In this document: positions 35,954-45,020 of the stretch, piece by piece | Position numbering within the stretch: the stretch's first letter is position 1 | Layout of the letters: the number at the start of each line of letters is the position of its first letter | DNA from: Streptomyces sp. NBC_00442 | GTDB lineage: Bacteria; Actinomycetota; Actinomycetes; Streptomycetales; Streptomycetaceae | Direction: 5' to 3' | Assembly: GCF_036014195.1 (NCBI RefSeq) | Contig: NZ_CP107918.1 | Coordinates: 5,146,001-5,210,000, forward strand | Length of the DNA: 64,000 bases | Position numbers and translations under genes: made by a program | Notes under the pieces: generated by a model | Database searches by the model: none | Seen by the model: only the letters and a program-made list of their open reading frames with translations | What the model was told of the DNA's origin: nothing

Positions 35954-37255
35954 ATGGCTTCGCACTCCTCGCCCTCCCCGGCCTCCTCGCCCGACGACAC
36001 GTCCCCGGTCACCCGGACCGCCCACCGGGCCCGCGCCGCGGCCGCCGAGATCGCGCCACTTCCGCGCGCGGTCAAGGACGAGGCGCTGCTCGCGATCGCG
36101 GACGCCCTCGAAGCGCGGACCGCCGAGATCGTCGAGGCCAACGCGGCCGACGTGGCCAAGGCCCGCGAGGCCGGCACCAGCGAGACCGTCATCGACCGGC
36201 TCACCCTGACGCCCGAGCGGGTCGCCGCCATCGCCGCCGACGTACGCGACGTGGCGGCCCTGCCCGACCCCGTCGGCGAGGTCGTCCGCGGCTCCACCCT
36301 GCCCAACGGCATCGACCTGCGCCAGGTCCGCGTCCCGCTCGGCGTCGTCGGCATCATCTACGAGGCCCGGCCCAATGTGACCGTGGACGCCGCCGCCCTC
36401 TGCCTCAAGTCCGGCAACGCGGTCCTGCTGCGCGGCTCGTCCTCCGCCTACGCCTCCAACACCGCCCTGGTGGGCGTCGTGCGTGATGCCGTCGCGAGCG
36501 CGAGCCTGCCCGCCGACGCCGTCCAGCTCGTGCCCGGCGAATCCCGTGATTCCGTACGGGAGTTGATGCGCGCCCGCGGCCTGGTCGACGTCCTCATCCC
36601 GCGCGGCGGCGCCTCCCTGATCCGCACCGTCGTCGAGCAGTCCACCGTCCCCGTCATCGAGACCGGCACCGGCAACTGCCACGTGTACGTCGACGCCCAG
36701 GCCGATCTCGACATGGCCGTCGACATCCTGATCAACTCCAAGGCGCAGCGCCCCTCGGTCTGCAACTCCGCCGAGACCCTCCTCGTCCACCAGGACATCG
36801 CCGACGCCTTCCTGCCGCGCGCTCTGGACGCCCTCGCCGACGCCGGGGTCACCGTCCACGCCGACGAACGGGTGCGGGCCTTCGCCGACGCCTCCAAGGC
36901 CACCGTCGTCGCGGCCACGGTCGAGGACTGGGAGGCCGAGTACCTCTCGTACGACATCGCCGCCGCCGTCGTCGACTCCCTCGACGCGGCCGTCGCCCAC
37001 ATCCGGCAGTGGACGTCGGGGCACACCGAGGCCATCGTCACCACGTCACAGGCCGCGGCCCGGCGCTTCACCCAGCTCGTGGACTCCACGACCGTCGCCG
37101 TCAACGCCTCCACCCGGTTCACCGACGGCGGCCAGTTCGGATTCGGCGCCGAGATCGGCATCTCCACCCAGAAGCTGCACGCCCGCGGCCCCATGGGCCT
37201 GCCCGAACTGACCTCCACGAAGTACATCGTGACCGGCGACGGCCACATCCGATAG
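35954..37255 (+). CDS. proA: Glutamate-5-semialdehyde dehydrogenase (gamma-glutamyl phosphate reductase)
   Basis: Second step of proline synthesis, NADPH-dependent reduction of glutamyl-5-phosphate. Protein of 433 aa in the ALDH superfamily. Visible landmarks: [43 protein letters not shown], and the catalytic cysteine in [12 protein letters not shown] (about residue 273), ending [22 protein letters not shown] as in all ProA. ATG 35954 lies six bases after TAGTCT, implying a leaderless transcript and therefore a promoter inside the repeat-rich gap separating it from proB. The length is normal for actinobacteria. Confidence 0.97.
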   Translation: MASHSSPSPASSPDDTSPVTRTAHRARAAAAEIAPLPRAVKDEALLAIADALEARTAEIVEANAADVAKAREAGTSETVIDRLTLTPERVAAIAADVRDVAALPDPVGEVVRGSTLPNGIDLRQVRVPLGVVGIIYEARPNVTVDAAALCLKSGNAVLLRGSSSAYASNTALVGVVRDAVASASLPADAVQLVPGESRDSVRELMRARGLVDVLIPRGGASLIRTVVEQSTVPVIETGTGNCHVYVDAQADLDMAVDILINSKAQRPSVCNSAETLLVHQDIADAFLPRALDALADAGVTVHADERVRAFADASKATVVAATVEDWEAEYLSYDIAAAVVDSLDAAVAHIRQWTSGHTEAIVTTSQAAARRFTQLVDSTTVAVNASTRFTDGGQFGFGAEIGISTQKLHARGPMGLPELTSTKYIVTGDGHIR

Positions 37256-37455
37256 CCGAGCACGGGCGGACTCGTGGCCGACCACTGGCTGACTCGTGCC
37301 CGCTCACTGGACGACCACGGGACGACCACCGGCCGACCACTGGCGGGCCTCCTGTCGGCTGCCGGCCGGCCGCCGGGTGACGACAACTCGCCTCCGGTAC
37401 GGCCGAGTTCGGCCACCGACTGCCCAAATCGACCGCTCGGGTCTACGCTGAACGG

Positions 37456-38166
37456 GTGCCGGACGACGCAGGGGGCGGGCCGTTCCCGGACGGCTGGGAG
37501 CCCGACGACGACCGCGGGGGCGCGGACGATGACTTCGCCTCCGTGGTGTTCGACGAGGACTTCGTGCGCGCCGCCGCCATCCACGAACCCACGGCCGTCG
37601 AGCGTCTGCTCGCCGCCGCACAGGCCCGCGCCGACGCCGAGGCTGCCCGCGCCCGTGCCGGTGCCGGTGCCCCCGACGACGATCCCTACGACGACGGCCA
37701 CGACCCCTACCGCCCCGGCCGAGATCCGGACGACCTCGGCGGCCCCGGCCTGTCCGGCGGCGCCGAGGCCGGCCCCTACGGCCGTTTCGGCGGTGTCCTG
37801 CGCCCGTATCGCGGCAGCGCCCGCTGGCACCGGCCCATCGCCTGGCTGATGGCCGTGATCATGGGCATCGGCATGGTCGCGCTCGCCTTCTCGGCCGTCT
37901 ACCGGGGCGCCTCCTCCGACCACGAGGACAAGGCCCCGCCCCCGGCCACCAGCAACGTGGACAACCCGACCAACGCCGCGGGGCCCGGCGCCGCGGTGGC
38001 TCCGGGCACCGTAGCGACCCCGCGCCCCGGCGCCGCCCCCGCCCCCGGCGGCCTCCCTCTGCCGCCCCCGGCCGCCGCCCCGCGCTCCTCCGTACCCGCC
38101 TCCGCACCCGCCTCCTCGCTCGGCTTCGACGCCTCGCCCGTGCCGGCCGCGCCCCGGGTTCCCTAA
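37456..38166 (+). CDS. Single-pass membrane protein with acidic N-terminus, unknown function
   Basis: Protein of 236 aa. A cytoplasmic acidic N-terminus with the motif DFASVVFDEDFVRAAAIHEP (about 26-45), a transmembrane helix (WLMAVIMGIGMVALAFSAVY, about 128-150), and a Pro/Ala-rich external tail of about 80 residues. GTG 37456 follows TACGCT by six bases (leaderless pattern). The next gene (38321) shares the DExxSVVFDExFVRAA motif and the same layout, so the two are paralogues. The Pro/Ala tail resembles wall-spanning segments. No enzyme domain is visible. Confidence 0.8.
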   Translation: MPDDAGGGPFPDGWEPDDDRGGADDDFASVVFDEDFVRAAAIHEPTAVERLLAAAQARADAEAARARAGAGAPDDDPYDDGHDPYRPGRDPDDLGGPGLSGGAEAGPYGRFGGVLRPYRGSARWHRPIAWLMAVIMGIGMVALAFSAVYRGASSDHEDKAPPPATSNVDNPTNAAGPGAAVAPGTVATPRPGAAPAPGGLPLPPPAAAPRSSVPASAPASSLGFDASPVPAAPRVP

Positions 38167-38320
38167 GGCTCCCCGGCCCTCCCCGGCCCCGTGGCGCAGG
38201 CCGGGCCCGGCCCTTCCCTCACGCCTCCTGAGCAGCACCGGAACCATCGCGCGGGAACTCGTCGGAACTTGTCGCGCACCAGCGCGTTTACCTTCCCCCC
38301 GGCAGACCTACCCTGAAGGT

Positions 38321-39403
38321 ATGGCAGGGCGTGGAGTGCCACCCGAGGGGACACCTGAGGGCCTCCCCGGCGGAGGTGACGACGAGTATCGGTCCGTCGT
38401 CTTCGACGAATCGTTCGTCCGTGCTGCCCGCCTTCAGGAGCTCTCCGCCCAGGAGCGCATGCGCGAACACGCACAGGCCGTACGCTCCCGGCCGAGCTGG
38501 TCTCTCAGAGCTTCCTCCAAACCCGCCATCGCCTTGGTGCTGCTGCTCCTGATCGCCTTCAGCACCGCCATCTACATGGGCGTACGCCACCCCTACGTGC
38601 CCCCGGCCACGAGCCATCCCGACACGATGCGCATGACCGTGGTGCCGCTGGCCCCACAGGGCCCGGTGCCCGGGGGCGACGCCGAGCAGCTCTTCGCCCA
38701 CAGCCCGGCCGCCGCCTACCGCACCGGTGACGCCGGGATCACCCTGCCCCCGGCCACCAAGACCGCGCACTTCTCCGAGGCCCAGGTCATGGACGCCCTC
38801 TCCATCGCCAGGGACTATCTGATCAAGTCGTCCCTCGACCCCGCCGTCCTGGCCGGGGGCCCGGCCCGGCAGATCCGGGTGCTGCTCGACCCGGACCTGA
38901 TGGGCCAGTTCGACCAGAGCCTGGCCGCCCCGGCCGACGACGGCAGACACGCCGCCACCGGCTGGCTGGTGCGCTTCGACCCGGCCAAGGTGGCCTTGGC
39001 CGACCCCCACATCCGCGTCCAGGGCGCGATGACGTACTCGGAGGTCGGCTCGGACGCGCTCGACGTCAGCACCGACTACGTCTTCGTGTACGCCCTGCGC
39101 CCGGCCGGCGACGGGCCGCACGCGGGCGACGCCTCGCTGTTCATGGTCCGCCGCGAGGTCCACTTCCGGCTGGACAGCGAGGATCTGCGCCTGGACCGCA
39201 CCGAGGTGCAGGCCAGCGTCGTGGAGGCCGGGCCGCAGGCATGCTCGGCCGATCTGGCCGGACGGCTGGTCCCGCTCCTGGCGGGGCAGCGGGCGAGCGC
39301 ACAGGGCCCGGTGGCTACCGATCCGTACGCGACCGGTCCCGCCCCCGAGGGCTTCTGCGCCACCCTGGCCACCGGGGCCCAGCCCTCGACCCCCGCGGGC
39401 TGA
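38321..39403 (+). CDS. Single-pass membrane protein, paralogue of the preceding gene
   Basis: Protein of 360 aa. N-terminal motif DEYRSVVFDESFVRAARLQE (about 21-40), a transmembrane helix (PAIALVLLLLIAFSTAIYMG, about 68-88), then an external domain of about 265 residues with two or three cysteines (ACSADLAG, GFCATLA) and acidic and aromatic character. No catalytic motif is visible. ATG 38321 is six bases after TACCCT, which has TTTACC 16 bases farther up, a credible promoter for a leaderless mRNA. The shared N-terminal motif with the previous gene suggests both are recruited by the same cytoplasmic partner. Confidence 0.82.
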   Translation: MAGRGVPPEGTPEGLPGGGDDEYRSVVFDESFVRAARLQELSAQERMREHAQAVRSRPSWSLRASSKPAIALVLLLLIAFSTAIYMGVRHPYVPPATSHPDTMRMTVVPLAPQGPVPGGDAEQLFAHSPAAAYRTGDAGITLPPATKTAHFSEAQVMDALSIARDYLIKSSLDPAVLAGGPARQIRVLLDPDLMGQFDQSLAAPADDGRHAATGWLVRFDPAKVALADPHIRVQGAMTYSEVGSDALDVSTDYVFVYALRPAGDGPHAGDASLFMVRREVHFRLDSEDLRLDRTEVQASVVEAGPQACSADLAGRLVPLLAGQRASAQGPVATDPYATGPAPEGFCATLATGAQPSTPAG

Positions 39404-39416
39404 CCCGCGGCCGCCC

Positions 39417-39498
39417 CTCCTCAGCCCTCCCCGTCCGCTCCCCGGCTTCCCCGTCTGCTCCTCGGCTTCCCCGTCTGCTCCTCAGCCCTCCCCGTCTG
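39417..39498. repeat. 20-bp tandem repeats between convergent genes
   Basis: Four units of 20-21 bases at 39417, 39438, 39458 and 39478, each close to CTCCTCGGCTTCCCCGTCTG. The array fills the gap between the stop of the membrane protein gene and the stop of the minus-strand M48 gene. It is pyrimidine-rich on the plus strand. Confidence 0.85.
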
Positions 39499-39499
39499 C

Positions 39500-40627
39500 T
39501 CAGCCTTCCCTGCCTCCTCGGTCCTCCCCGTCACCGTTGTGCCCCGGCTTGTCGTTCGGCGCCGCGGAATCCGGGCCGGACGCCTTGTCCGTGGGGCGCG
39601 TGCCGCCCGCGCCCGTGAACCTGTCCCGCAGCTTGACGCCCAGGTCGGCCGTGCCGCCCGCGATGTCTCCGACCAGCTTCATGAGCGGGTCCTTGCTGCT
39701 CTTGACCGCGTCCGCGTAGGAGGCCGCGGACTCCCGGAAGGAGTCGGTCACCGAGGTGTCCTTGTCCTCGTCGCGGCGCGGATAGTGGCCGTCCATGATC
39801 CGCTGGTAGTCGCGGCTCTCCGCCCACTTCTTCAGTTCGGCGGCGCGCACCGTGGTGAAGGGGTGGGTGCGGGGCAGCACGTTGAGGATCTTGAGGACGG
39901 AGTCGCGCAGATCGCCCCCCGACTCGTACTCCTCGGCCTGCTCCAAGAACGCGTCCACGTTCATCTCGTGCAGGTGGTTGCCGCCCGCTATCTTCATCAG
40001 CCCCCGCATCGAGGCCTTCAAATCCTGGCCCACCAGCAGGCCGGCCCGGTCCGCCGACAGCTCCGACTTGCGGAACCATTCGCGCAGCGCCGTCACGATC
40101 GCCATGATCGCGACGTTGCCCAGCGGGATCCAGGCGACCTTCAGGGCGAGACTGGTGAGGAAGAGCAGGATCGTGCGGTAAACGGAGTGGCCGGAGAGGG
40201 CGTGGCCCACCTCGTGACCGACGACCGCGCGCATCTCCTCCTCGTCGAGCAGTTCGACCAGGCCAGTCGTCACCACGATGATCGGCTCGTCGAGACCGAT
40301 GCACATCGCGTTGGGTTGCGGGTTCTGCGTGACGTACATCGGAGGGACCTTCTCCAGGTCCAGGATGTAACAGGCGTCCCGCAGCATGGAGTTGAGGTGG
40401 GAAAACTGGGCGTCGCTCACCCGCACCGAGTCCGAGAGGAACAGAAGTCTCAGGCTTCGCTCGGGCAGCAGCCCGCTCAGCGCCTTGAAGACGGTGTCGA
40501 AGCCGGTCAGCTTGCGCAGCGCGACCAGCGCCGAGCGGTCCGCGGGGTGTTCGTAGGCCCGGGAGGAGATCCCGGGAAACCTGCGCCGCTGCCTGCTCGG
40601 CACGTTGTCGTTGATGTCCTCGGTCAT
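39500..40627 (-). CDS. M48 family zinc metallopeptidase (HtpX-like)
   Basis: Protein of 375 aa. The zinc site is VVGHEVGHALSGH (HExGH form of HEXXH, about residues 138-147), followed by two hydrophobic segments (TILLFLTSLALKVAWIPLG, VAIMAIVTAL) and the glutamate ligand helix SELSADRAGLL. This order is that of HtpX/Oma1-type M48 proteins, which act in membrane protein quality control. The last 75 residues are charged and carry DLGVKLRDRFTGAGG. The ATG at 40627 follows AGGGGG. The gene is convergent with the preceding membrane protein gene. Confidence 0.9.
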   Translation of the reverse strand: MTEDINDNVPSRQRRRFPGISSRAYEHPADRSALVALRKLTGFDTVFKALSGLLPERSLRLLFLSDSVRVSDAQFSHLNSMLRDACYILDLEKVPPMYVTQNPQPNAMCIGLDEPIIVVTTGLVELLDEEEMRAVVGHEVGHALSGHSVYRTILLFLTSLALKVAWIPLGNVAIMAIVTALREWFRKSELSADRAGLLVGQDLKASMRGLMKIAGGNHLHEMNVDAFLEQAEEYESGGDLRDSVLKILNVLPRTHPFTTVRAAELKKWAESRDYQRIMDGHYPRRDEDKDTSVTDSFRESAASYADAVKSSKDPLMKLVGDIAGGTADLGVKLRDRFTGAGGTRPTDKASGPDSAAPNDKPGHNGDGEDRGGREG

Positions 40628-40743
40628 GGGTGCCCCCTGTCATGTGTCATTCGAGTGTTGGCTCGTCCCCCTGACGACATCCACATTAGGCGGTGGCGAT
40701 ACCGTGGCCCGGGGGCCTGTGGATAACTTCGAGGAGACCTGTC

Positions 40744-40926
40744 ATGCCCGACGCCATGCCGGACGTCGTCACCGCTCTCGCCGCCGCCTCCGGCCACGGC
40801 CCGGGTGCCCTGCTGCGGATCCTGCTCCTTGCCTCCATGGTCGGAGCGGCCCTGCTGGCCTGGTTCCTGCTGCGCGGATACCGGTCGGACGGCGACGCCG
40901 ACGACAACAACGACAACAACGACTGA
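40744..40926 (+). CDS. Mini-membrane protein with Asp/Asn tail
   Basis: Protein of 60 aa: an N-terminal amphipathic part, one transmembrane helix (ALLRILLLASMVGAALLAWFLL) and the tail DGDADDNNDNND. ATG 40744 follows GAGGAGACCTGTC, a strong ribosome site. It is divergent from the M48 gene, with about 115 bases between the starts. Unknown function; similar mini-proteins lie near nadD in related genomes as I recall. The acidic end may bind metal or a partner. Confidence 0.65.
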   Translation: MPDAMPDVVTALAAASGHGPGALLRILLLASMVGAALLAWFLLRGYRSDGDADDNNDNND

Positions 40927-41007
40927 GTCGGCGTGAGCGTGCCCGGACCGCCCGCATACGATGTGGGCGAAGTCTCCGCCCCGACTCCCGGATAGGTCCT
41001 GCCGAAG

Positions 41008-41169
41008 ATGAGCCTCCACAGCACCGCCGCCAACCTGGTCTCGCTCGCCGAAGGCGCCGAGCACGGTGGCAACCACAACAGCCTGCAGCCCTGGTTGACG
41101 GGCGGCGGCGCGCTGTTCGCCCTGCTCCTGCTGCTCTGGATCACCACCCGCTTCAACCGCGACCGCTGA
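41008..41169 (+). CDS. 53-aa membrane protein upstream of nadD
   Basis: Short frame MSLHSTAANLVSLAEG followed by EHGGNHNSLQPWL and one transmembrane helix (GGGALFALLLLLWITTRF), ending FNRDR. ATG 41008 has GAAG just ahead, a weak ribosome site. Despite its size the composition is protein-like: a His/Asn-rich N-terminus with positive residues after the helix. It is 37 bases ahead of nadD. No function known to me. Confidence 0.65.
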   Translation: MSLHSTAANLVSLAEGAEHGGNHNSLQPWLTGGGALFALLLLLWITTRFNRDR

Positions 41170-41206
41170 TCCGGGGCCGTAAGCCGGGCCAGTAGGCTCT
41201 GCACGC

Positions 41207-41824
41207 ATGGGAGAGCAGGAAGTGCCTACCGGTCCGGTGAAGCGACGCATCGGTGTGATGGGCGGAACGTTCGATCCGATCCATCACGGACACCTCGTGG
41301 CCGCCAGCGAGGTGGCCTCGCAGTTCCATCTGGACGAGGTCGTCTTCGTCCCGACGGGGCAGCCGTGGCAGAAGAGCCACAAGCTGGTGTCCCCGGCCGA
41401 GGACCGCTATCTGATGACGGTCATCGCCACCGCCTCCAACCCGCAGTTCTCGGTCAGCCGTATCGACATCGACCGCGGCGGGGCGACGTACACCATCGAC
41501 ACCCTGCGGGACCTGCGCGAACGCAACAGCGACGCGGACCTGTTCTTCATCACCGGCGCCGACGCGCTGGCCCAGATCCTCACGTGGCGCGACGCCGAGG
41601 AGCTGTTCTCGCTCGCCCACTTCATCGGAGTGACCCGCCCCGGCCATGTGCTGACGGACGACGGGCTCCCCGAGGGCGGGGTCTCGCTGGTGGAGGTTCC
41701 GGCGCTGGCGATTTCCTCCACGGGGTGCCGGGCGAGGGTCGCGCAGGGCGAACCCGTCTGGTATCTGGTCCCCGACGGTGTGGTCCGCTACATCGACAAA
41801 CGGCAGCTGTACCGCGGCGAGTGA
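41207..41824 (+). CDS. nadD: Nicotinate-nucleotide adenylyltransferase
   Basis: Joins ATP and nicotinate mononucleotide to deamido-NAD, a step common to de novo and salvage NAD synthesis. Protein of 205 aa. The nucleotidyltransferase motif [15 protein letters not shown] (about 19-33) and the C-terminal [15 protein letters not shown] (the SSTxxR motif) identify NadD. ATG 41207 lies eight bases after TAGGCT, another leaderless-type start. It is 46 bases ahead of the LCP-like gene; nadD, LCP and rsfS follow each other as in other streptomycetes. Confidence 0.96.
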   Translation: MGEQEVPTGPVKRRIGVMGGTFDPIHHGHLVAASEVASQFHLDEVVFVPTGQPWQKSHKLVSPAEDRYLMTVIATASNPQFSVSRIDIDRGGATYTIDTLRDLRERNSDADLFFITGADALAQILTWRDAEELFSLAHFIGVTRPGHVLTDDGLPEGGVSLVEVPALAISSTGCRARVAQGEPVWYLVPDGVVRYIDKRQLYRGE

Positions 41825-41870
41825 GACCAGCTGTAGCGCCAGTACGTCGGCGAGTGAGAGAAGGCCACCG

Positions 41871-43610
41871 GTGAACGACCGCCAGTACGACCCGCACGCG
41901 CCCCAGGTGCAGCTGGTCGGGTACGACGAGTACGGCCGGCCGGTGTACCAGCAGGTCCAGCCGCAGCAGCAGGCGTACGACCCCTACGCGCAGCCCCAGG
42001 ACCCTCAGCGGCAACCGGGGTACGGCTACGACCAGGCGTACGTCCCGCAGCAGTCGACGTACGACCCCTACGCGCAGCAACAGCCGCAGCAGCCACACGA
42101 GTTCCCGGGTACCCAGGAGTTCCCCCAGCAGGGCTACGGAACCGGCGACGGCTACGGAACCGGCGACGGCTACGGGCACGGCAGCGACTACGGACGCGGT
42201 AACGACCACGGGCAGGACTACGGCACCGCTCAACAGCCTGCCGTCGCCCAGGAGCCGACGGCGTCCGAGCCGGCTCCCGAGCCGCGGTCCGCACCCGTCG
42301 TGCCCCAGCAGCGTCGGGACGAGGGCGACGAGAAGGGCGAACGCGACTACCGCACGGAGCAGTTCTCCTTCATCGAGGAGCCCGACGAGGACTCCGAAGA
42401 CGTCATCGACTGGCTGAAGTTCACCGAGAGCCGCAGTGAGCGCCGCGAAGAGGCCAAGCGCCGGGGCCGCAACCGCGTCGTCGCGCTCGTCGTGGCGCTC
42501 GCCCTCGTGATGGTGGGCGGCGTCGGCTACCTCTGGTTCGCGGGCAAGCTGCCGGGCCTGTCGTCATCGTCGGACTCCAAGGAGGGCGCCACCACGGCCG
42601 GCCCGCAGAAGCGCGACGTGATCGTGGTCCACCTCCACAACACCAAGGCGGGCGGCACCTCGACGGTGCTTCTCGTCAACAACGCGACCACGAAGCAGGG
42701 CACCACAGTGCTGCTGCCCAACTCGCTGGCCGTGACCGACGACGACGGCAACCGCACGACCCTGGGCAAGTCGGTGGACGCGGACGGCTCGCAGGGAACC
42801 CGTGAGGCGCTCTCCAACCTCCTGGGCGCCAAGATCACGGGTACCTGGCGTCTGGACACCCCGTACCTGGAAAACCTCGTCGATCTCGTGGGGAACATCG
42901 ACATCAGTACGGATGTGGACGTTCCCGCCGCCAAACAGGGCGCCGATCCCGTGGTGAAGAAGGGCGACGACCAGACGCTCTCCGGCCCGATGGCCGTCGC
43001 CTACGCCACCTACCGCGGCCCCGGCGAGGCCGAGACGAAACAGCTCCAGCGGTTCGGCGCGGTGATGTACGGGGTGCTCCGCAAGATCTCCGACGATCCG
43101 AAGGCGGCCACCGTCACCGTCCAGACCCTCGCGCAGATCCTGGACCCCTCGCTGCCCGAGAGCGACCTCGGCGCCTCCCTGGCCAAGCTCGCCGAGCACG
43201 CCAAGGTCGGGGCGTACAAGACGGCGGTGCTTCCGGTGCAGGCCGACGGCACGCTGAGCCAGCAGACCAGTGACAGCGTGGTGAAGGACATCCTCGGTGG
43301 CCGGCTCGGCGGCGGATCCGATCAGGGCTCCGCCGTGCGGGTCGGCGTCAAGAACGCCAGCGGCAACACCAAGGCGGCCCAGTCCGCCCGGATCACCCTG
43401 GTCAACGGCGGCTATGCGTTCGTCGACGCCGGAAACGCCGGAACACAGGCCACCTCGCAGGTCCTGTACGGCGACGCGGCGAAGAGGGGGAGCGCCGTCG
43501 AGGTCGCCAAGACGCTCGGCCTGCCGGACGGCGCGGTCAAGCAGGGCGACGCGGCCGCCAACGCCGATGTGTCGGTCGTGATCGGCAAGGACTACAAGGC
43601 ACCGAAGTGA
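41871..43610 (+). CDS. LCP/LytR-like membrane protein with LytR_C domain
   Basis: Protein of 579 aa. Residues 1-140 are Gln/Tyr/Pro-rich and cytoplasmic with repeats (AYDPYAQPQ, GYGTGDGYGTGDGYG). A transmembrane helix (VVALVVALALVMVGGVGYLW) lies at about 203-222. The external region starts with an LCP-like domain and ends with a LytR_C domain (VRVGVKNASGNTKAAQSARI, about 485-575). LCP proteins transfer wall polymers onto peptidoglycan. Here the usual arginine-containing SIPRD motif reads VLLPNSLAV, so the catalytic arginines appear missing, and it may be a non-enzymatic homologue. GTG 41871 follows GAGAAGGCCACCG. It sits between nadD and rsfS. Confidence 0.85.
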   Translation: MNDRQYDPHAPQVQLVGYDEYGRPVYQQVQPQQQAYDPYAQPQDPQRQPGYGYDQAYVPQQSTYDPYAQQQPQQPHEFPGTQEFPQQGYGTGDGYGTGDGYGHGSDYGRGNDHGQDYGTAQQPAVAQEPTASEPAPEPRSAPVVPQQRRDEGDEKGERDYRTEQFSFIEEPDEDSEDVIDWLKFTESRSERREEAKRRGRNRVVALVVALALVMVGGVGYLWFAGKLPGLSSSSDSKEGATTAGPQKRDVIVVHLHNTKAGGTSTVLLVNNATTKQGTTVLLPNSLAVTDDDGNRTTLGKSVDADGSQGTREALSNLLGAKITGTWRLDTPYLENLVDLVGNIDISTDVDVPAAKQGADPVVKKGDDQTLSGPMAVAYATYRGPGEAETKQLQRFGAVMYGVLRKISDDPKAATVTVQTLAQILDPSLPESDLGASLAKLAEHAKVGAYKTAVLPVQADGTLSQQTSDSVVKDILGGRLGGGSDQGSAVRVGVKNASGNTKAAQSARITLVNGGYAFVDAGNAGTQATSQVLYGDAAKRGSAVEVAKTLGLPDGAVKQGDAAANADVSVVIGKDYKAPK

Positions 43611-43817
43611 GCGGCCGCGGGACGCCGAAGCGGCGGGCAGCAGGGCCTCCGGGCGGACGGCCTGCAGGGCCCCGGATGAGGGACCGGAAGGCCCTCGGGT
43701 GAGGGGTGGGAAGGCACTGGAGCGACGGCTCGGAGGCAATCCTTTCGGGGCTGTCGGCGGTCCGTGAGATCCTGGAATTCGATCTGATCCGATCTGACCG
43801 CCGACGAAAGCCTGCTT

Positions 43818-44255
43818 GTGACCGCCACGGACCGTTCCATCGAGCTCATCACCGCCGCCGCCCAGGCGGCTGCCGACCGGCTCGCGCACGACATCATCGC
43901 GTACGACGTCAGTGATGTGCTGTCGATCACCGACGCCTTCCTGCTCGCCTCCGCGCCCAACGACCGCCAGGTCAAGTCGATCGTCGACGAGATCGAGGAG
44001 CGGCTCAACAAGGAGCTCGGCGCCAAGCCGGTGCGCCGCGAGGGCGACCGCGACGCCCGCTGGATCCTGCTCGACTACGTCGACATCGTCGTGCACGTCC
44101 AGCACAGCGAGGAGCGCGTCTTCTACGCCCTCGAGCGCCTGTGGAAGGACTGCCCCGAGCTGCCCCTTCCCGACGACGCCATGAAGACCCGGGGCAAGGC
44201 CGCCGAGCACGCCACGCTGACCGGCGCCGACGAAACGGACGGTGAGCTGAGCTGA
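43818..44255 (+). CDS. rsfS: Ribosomal silencing factor RsfS
   Basis: Binds L14 of the 50S subunit and blocks joining of subunits when nutrients are low. Protein of 145 aa. The signature DVSDVLSITDAFLLASAPND (about 31-50) and WILLDYVDIVVHVQ (about 75-88) are those of RsfS/Iojap. The GTG start at 43818 has weak GAAAG ahead. The stop overlaps the CTG start of the next gene by four bases. The nadD to rsfS neighbourhood is widely conserved. Confidence 0.95.
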   Translation: MTATDRSIELITAAAQAAADRLAHDIIAYDVSDVLSITDAFLLASAPNDRQVKSIVDEIEERLNKELGAKPVRREGDRDARWILLDYVDIVVHVQHSEERVFYALERLWKDCPELPLPDDAMKTRGKAAEHATLTGADETDGELS

Positions 44256-44908
44256 ACGGCACCACCACGAGCGGCCGGGGCCGCCGGATAGTCCTGTGGC
44301 GGCACGGCCAGACGGCCTGGAACCTGGAGCGCCGCTTCCAGGGCTCCACGGACATCGAGCTGACGGAGACGGGCGTCGGTCAGGCGCACCGGGCCGCCCG
44401 CCTGCTGGCCGCCCTGAAGCCCGACGCGATCGTGGCCTCCGACCTCCAGCGGGCCGCCGCCACGGCCGCCGAGCTGGCGGCCGTGACGGGCCTGCCCGTC
44501 GACCACGACGCGGCCCTGCGGGAAACGTACGCGGGCGCCTGGCAGGGGCTCACGCACGAGGAGATCGTCGACCGGTACGGCGAGCAGTACGCGGCGTGGA
44601 AGCGCGGCGAGCCGGTGCGCCGGGGCGGTGGCGAGCTGGAGACCGAGGTCGCCGACCGGGCCGCCCCGGTCGTACTGCGCCATGCCGACAAGCTGCCCGA
44701 CGGCGGCACCCTCGTCGTCGTCAGCCACGGCGGCACCATCCGCACCACCATCGGGCGTCTGCTCGGTCTTGAGGCGCACCACTGGGAGGGCCTTGGCGGG
44801 CTCACCAACTGCTGCTGGTCCGTTCTCGGCGAGGGCGCGCGCGGCTGGCGCCTGCTGGAGCACAACGCCGGCACACTCCCCGAGCCGGTCCTCGGCGACG
44901 ACGACTAA
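44252..44908 (+). CDS. Histidine phosphatase family protein with CTG start
   Basis: Phosphoglycerate-mutase-like phosphatase of about 218 aa. The catalytic motif is VLWRHGQTAWN (H18 is the phosphorylated residue), with the second histidine in VVVSHGGTIRTT. Translation from the first ATG/GTG/TTG in this frame would lose the RHG motif, so the start must be upstream. CTG 44252 overlaps the rsfS stop (CTGA) with GGTGAG ahead and gives LNGTTTSGRGRRIVLWRHG. It is therefore translationally coupled to rsfS. The phosphorylated substrate is unknown: mutases, CobC-like and sugar phosphatases all share the fold. Confidence 0.88.
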   Translation: MNGTTTSGRGRRIVLWRHGQTAWNLERRFQGSTDIELTETGVGQAHRAARLLAALKPDAIVASDLQRAAATAAELAAVTGLPVDHDAALRETYAGAWQGLTHEEIVDRYGEQYAAWKRGEPVRRGGGELETEVADRAAPVVLRHADKLPDGGTLVVVSHGGTIRTTIGRLLGLEAHHWEGLGGLTNCCWSVLGEGARGWRLLEHNAGTLPEPVLGDDD

Positions 44909-44937
44909 CCGCTGCTCAGAGGTGGTGAGGGCCGGAT

Positions 44938-44967
44938 TTCACTTTCCGGCAGATCACAGGCTAGAGT
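44938..44967 (+). promoter_or_regulatory. Promoter of the first tRNA-Ala gene
   Basis: TTCACT and TAGAGT with an 18-base spacer, ending 53 bases ahead of the mature tRNA. This fits a principal-sigma promoter with a short 5' leader. Confidence 0.6.
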
Positions 44968-45020
44968 TCTTCTTGTTCGCAGCGCGGGACCGCCCAAGAA
45001 GCGGAAACAAGGCGAACAGC

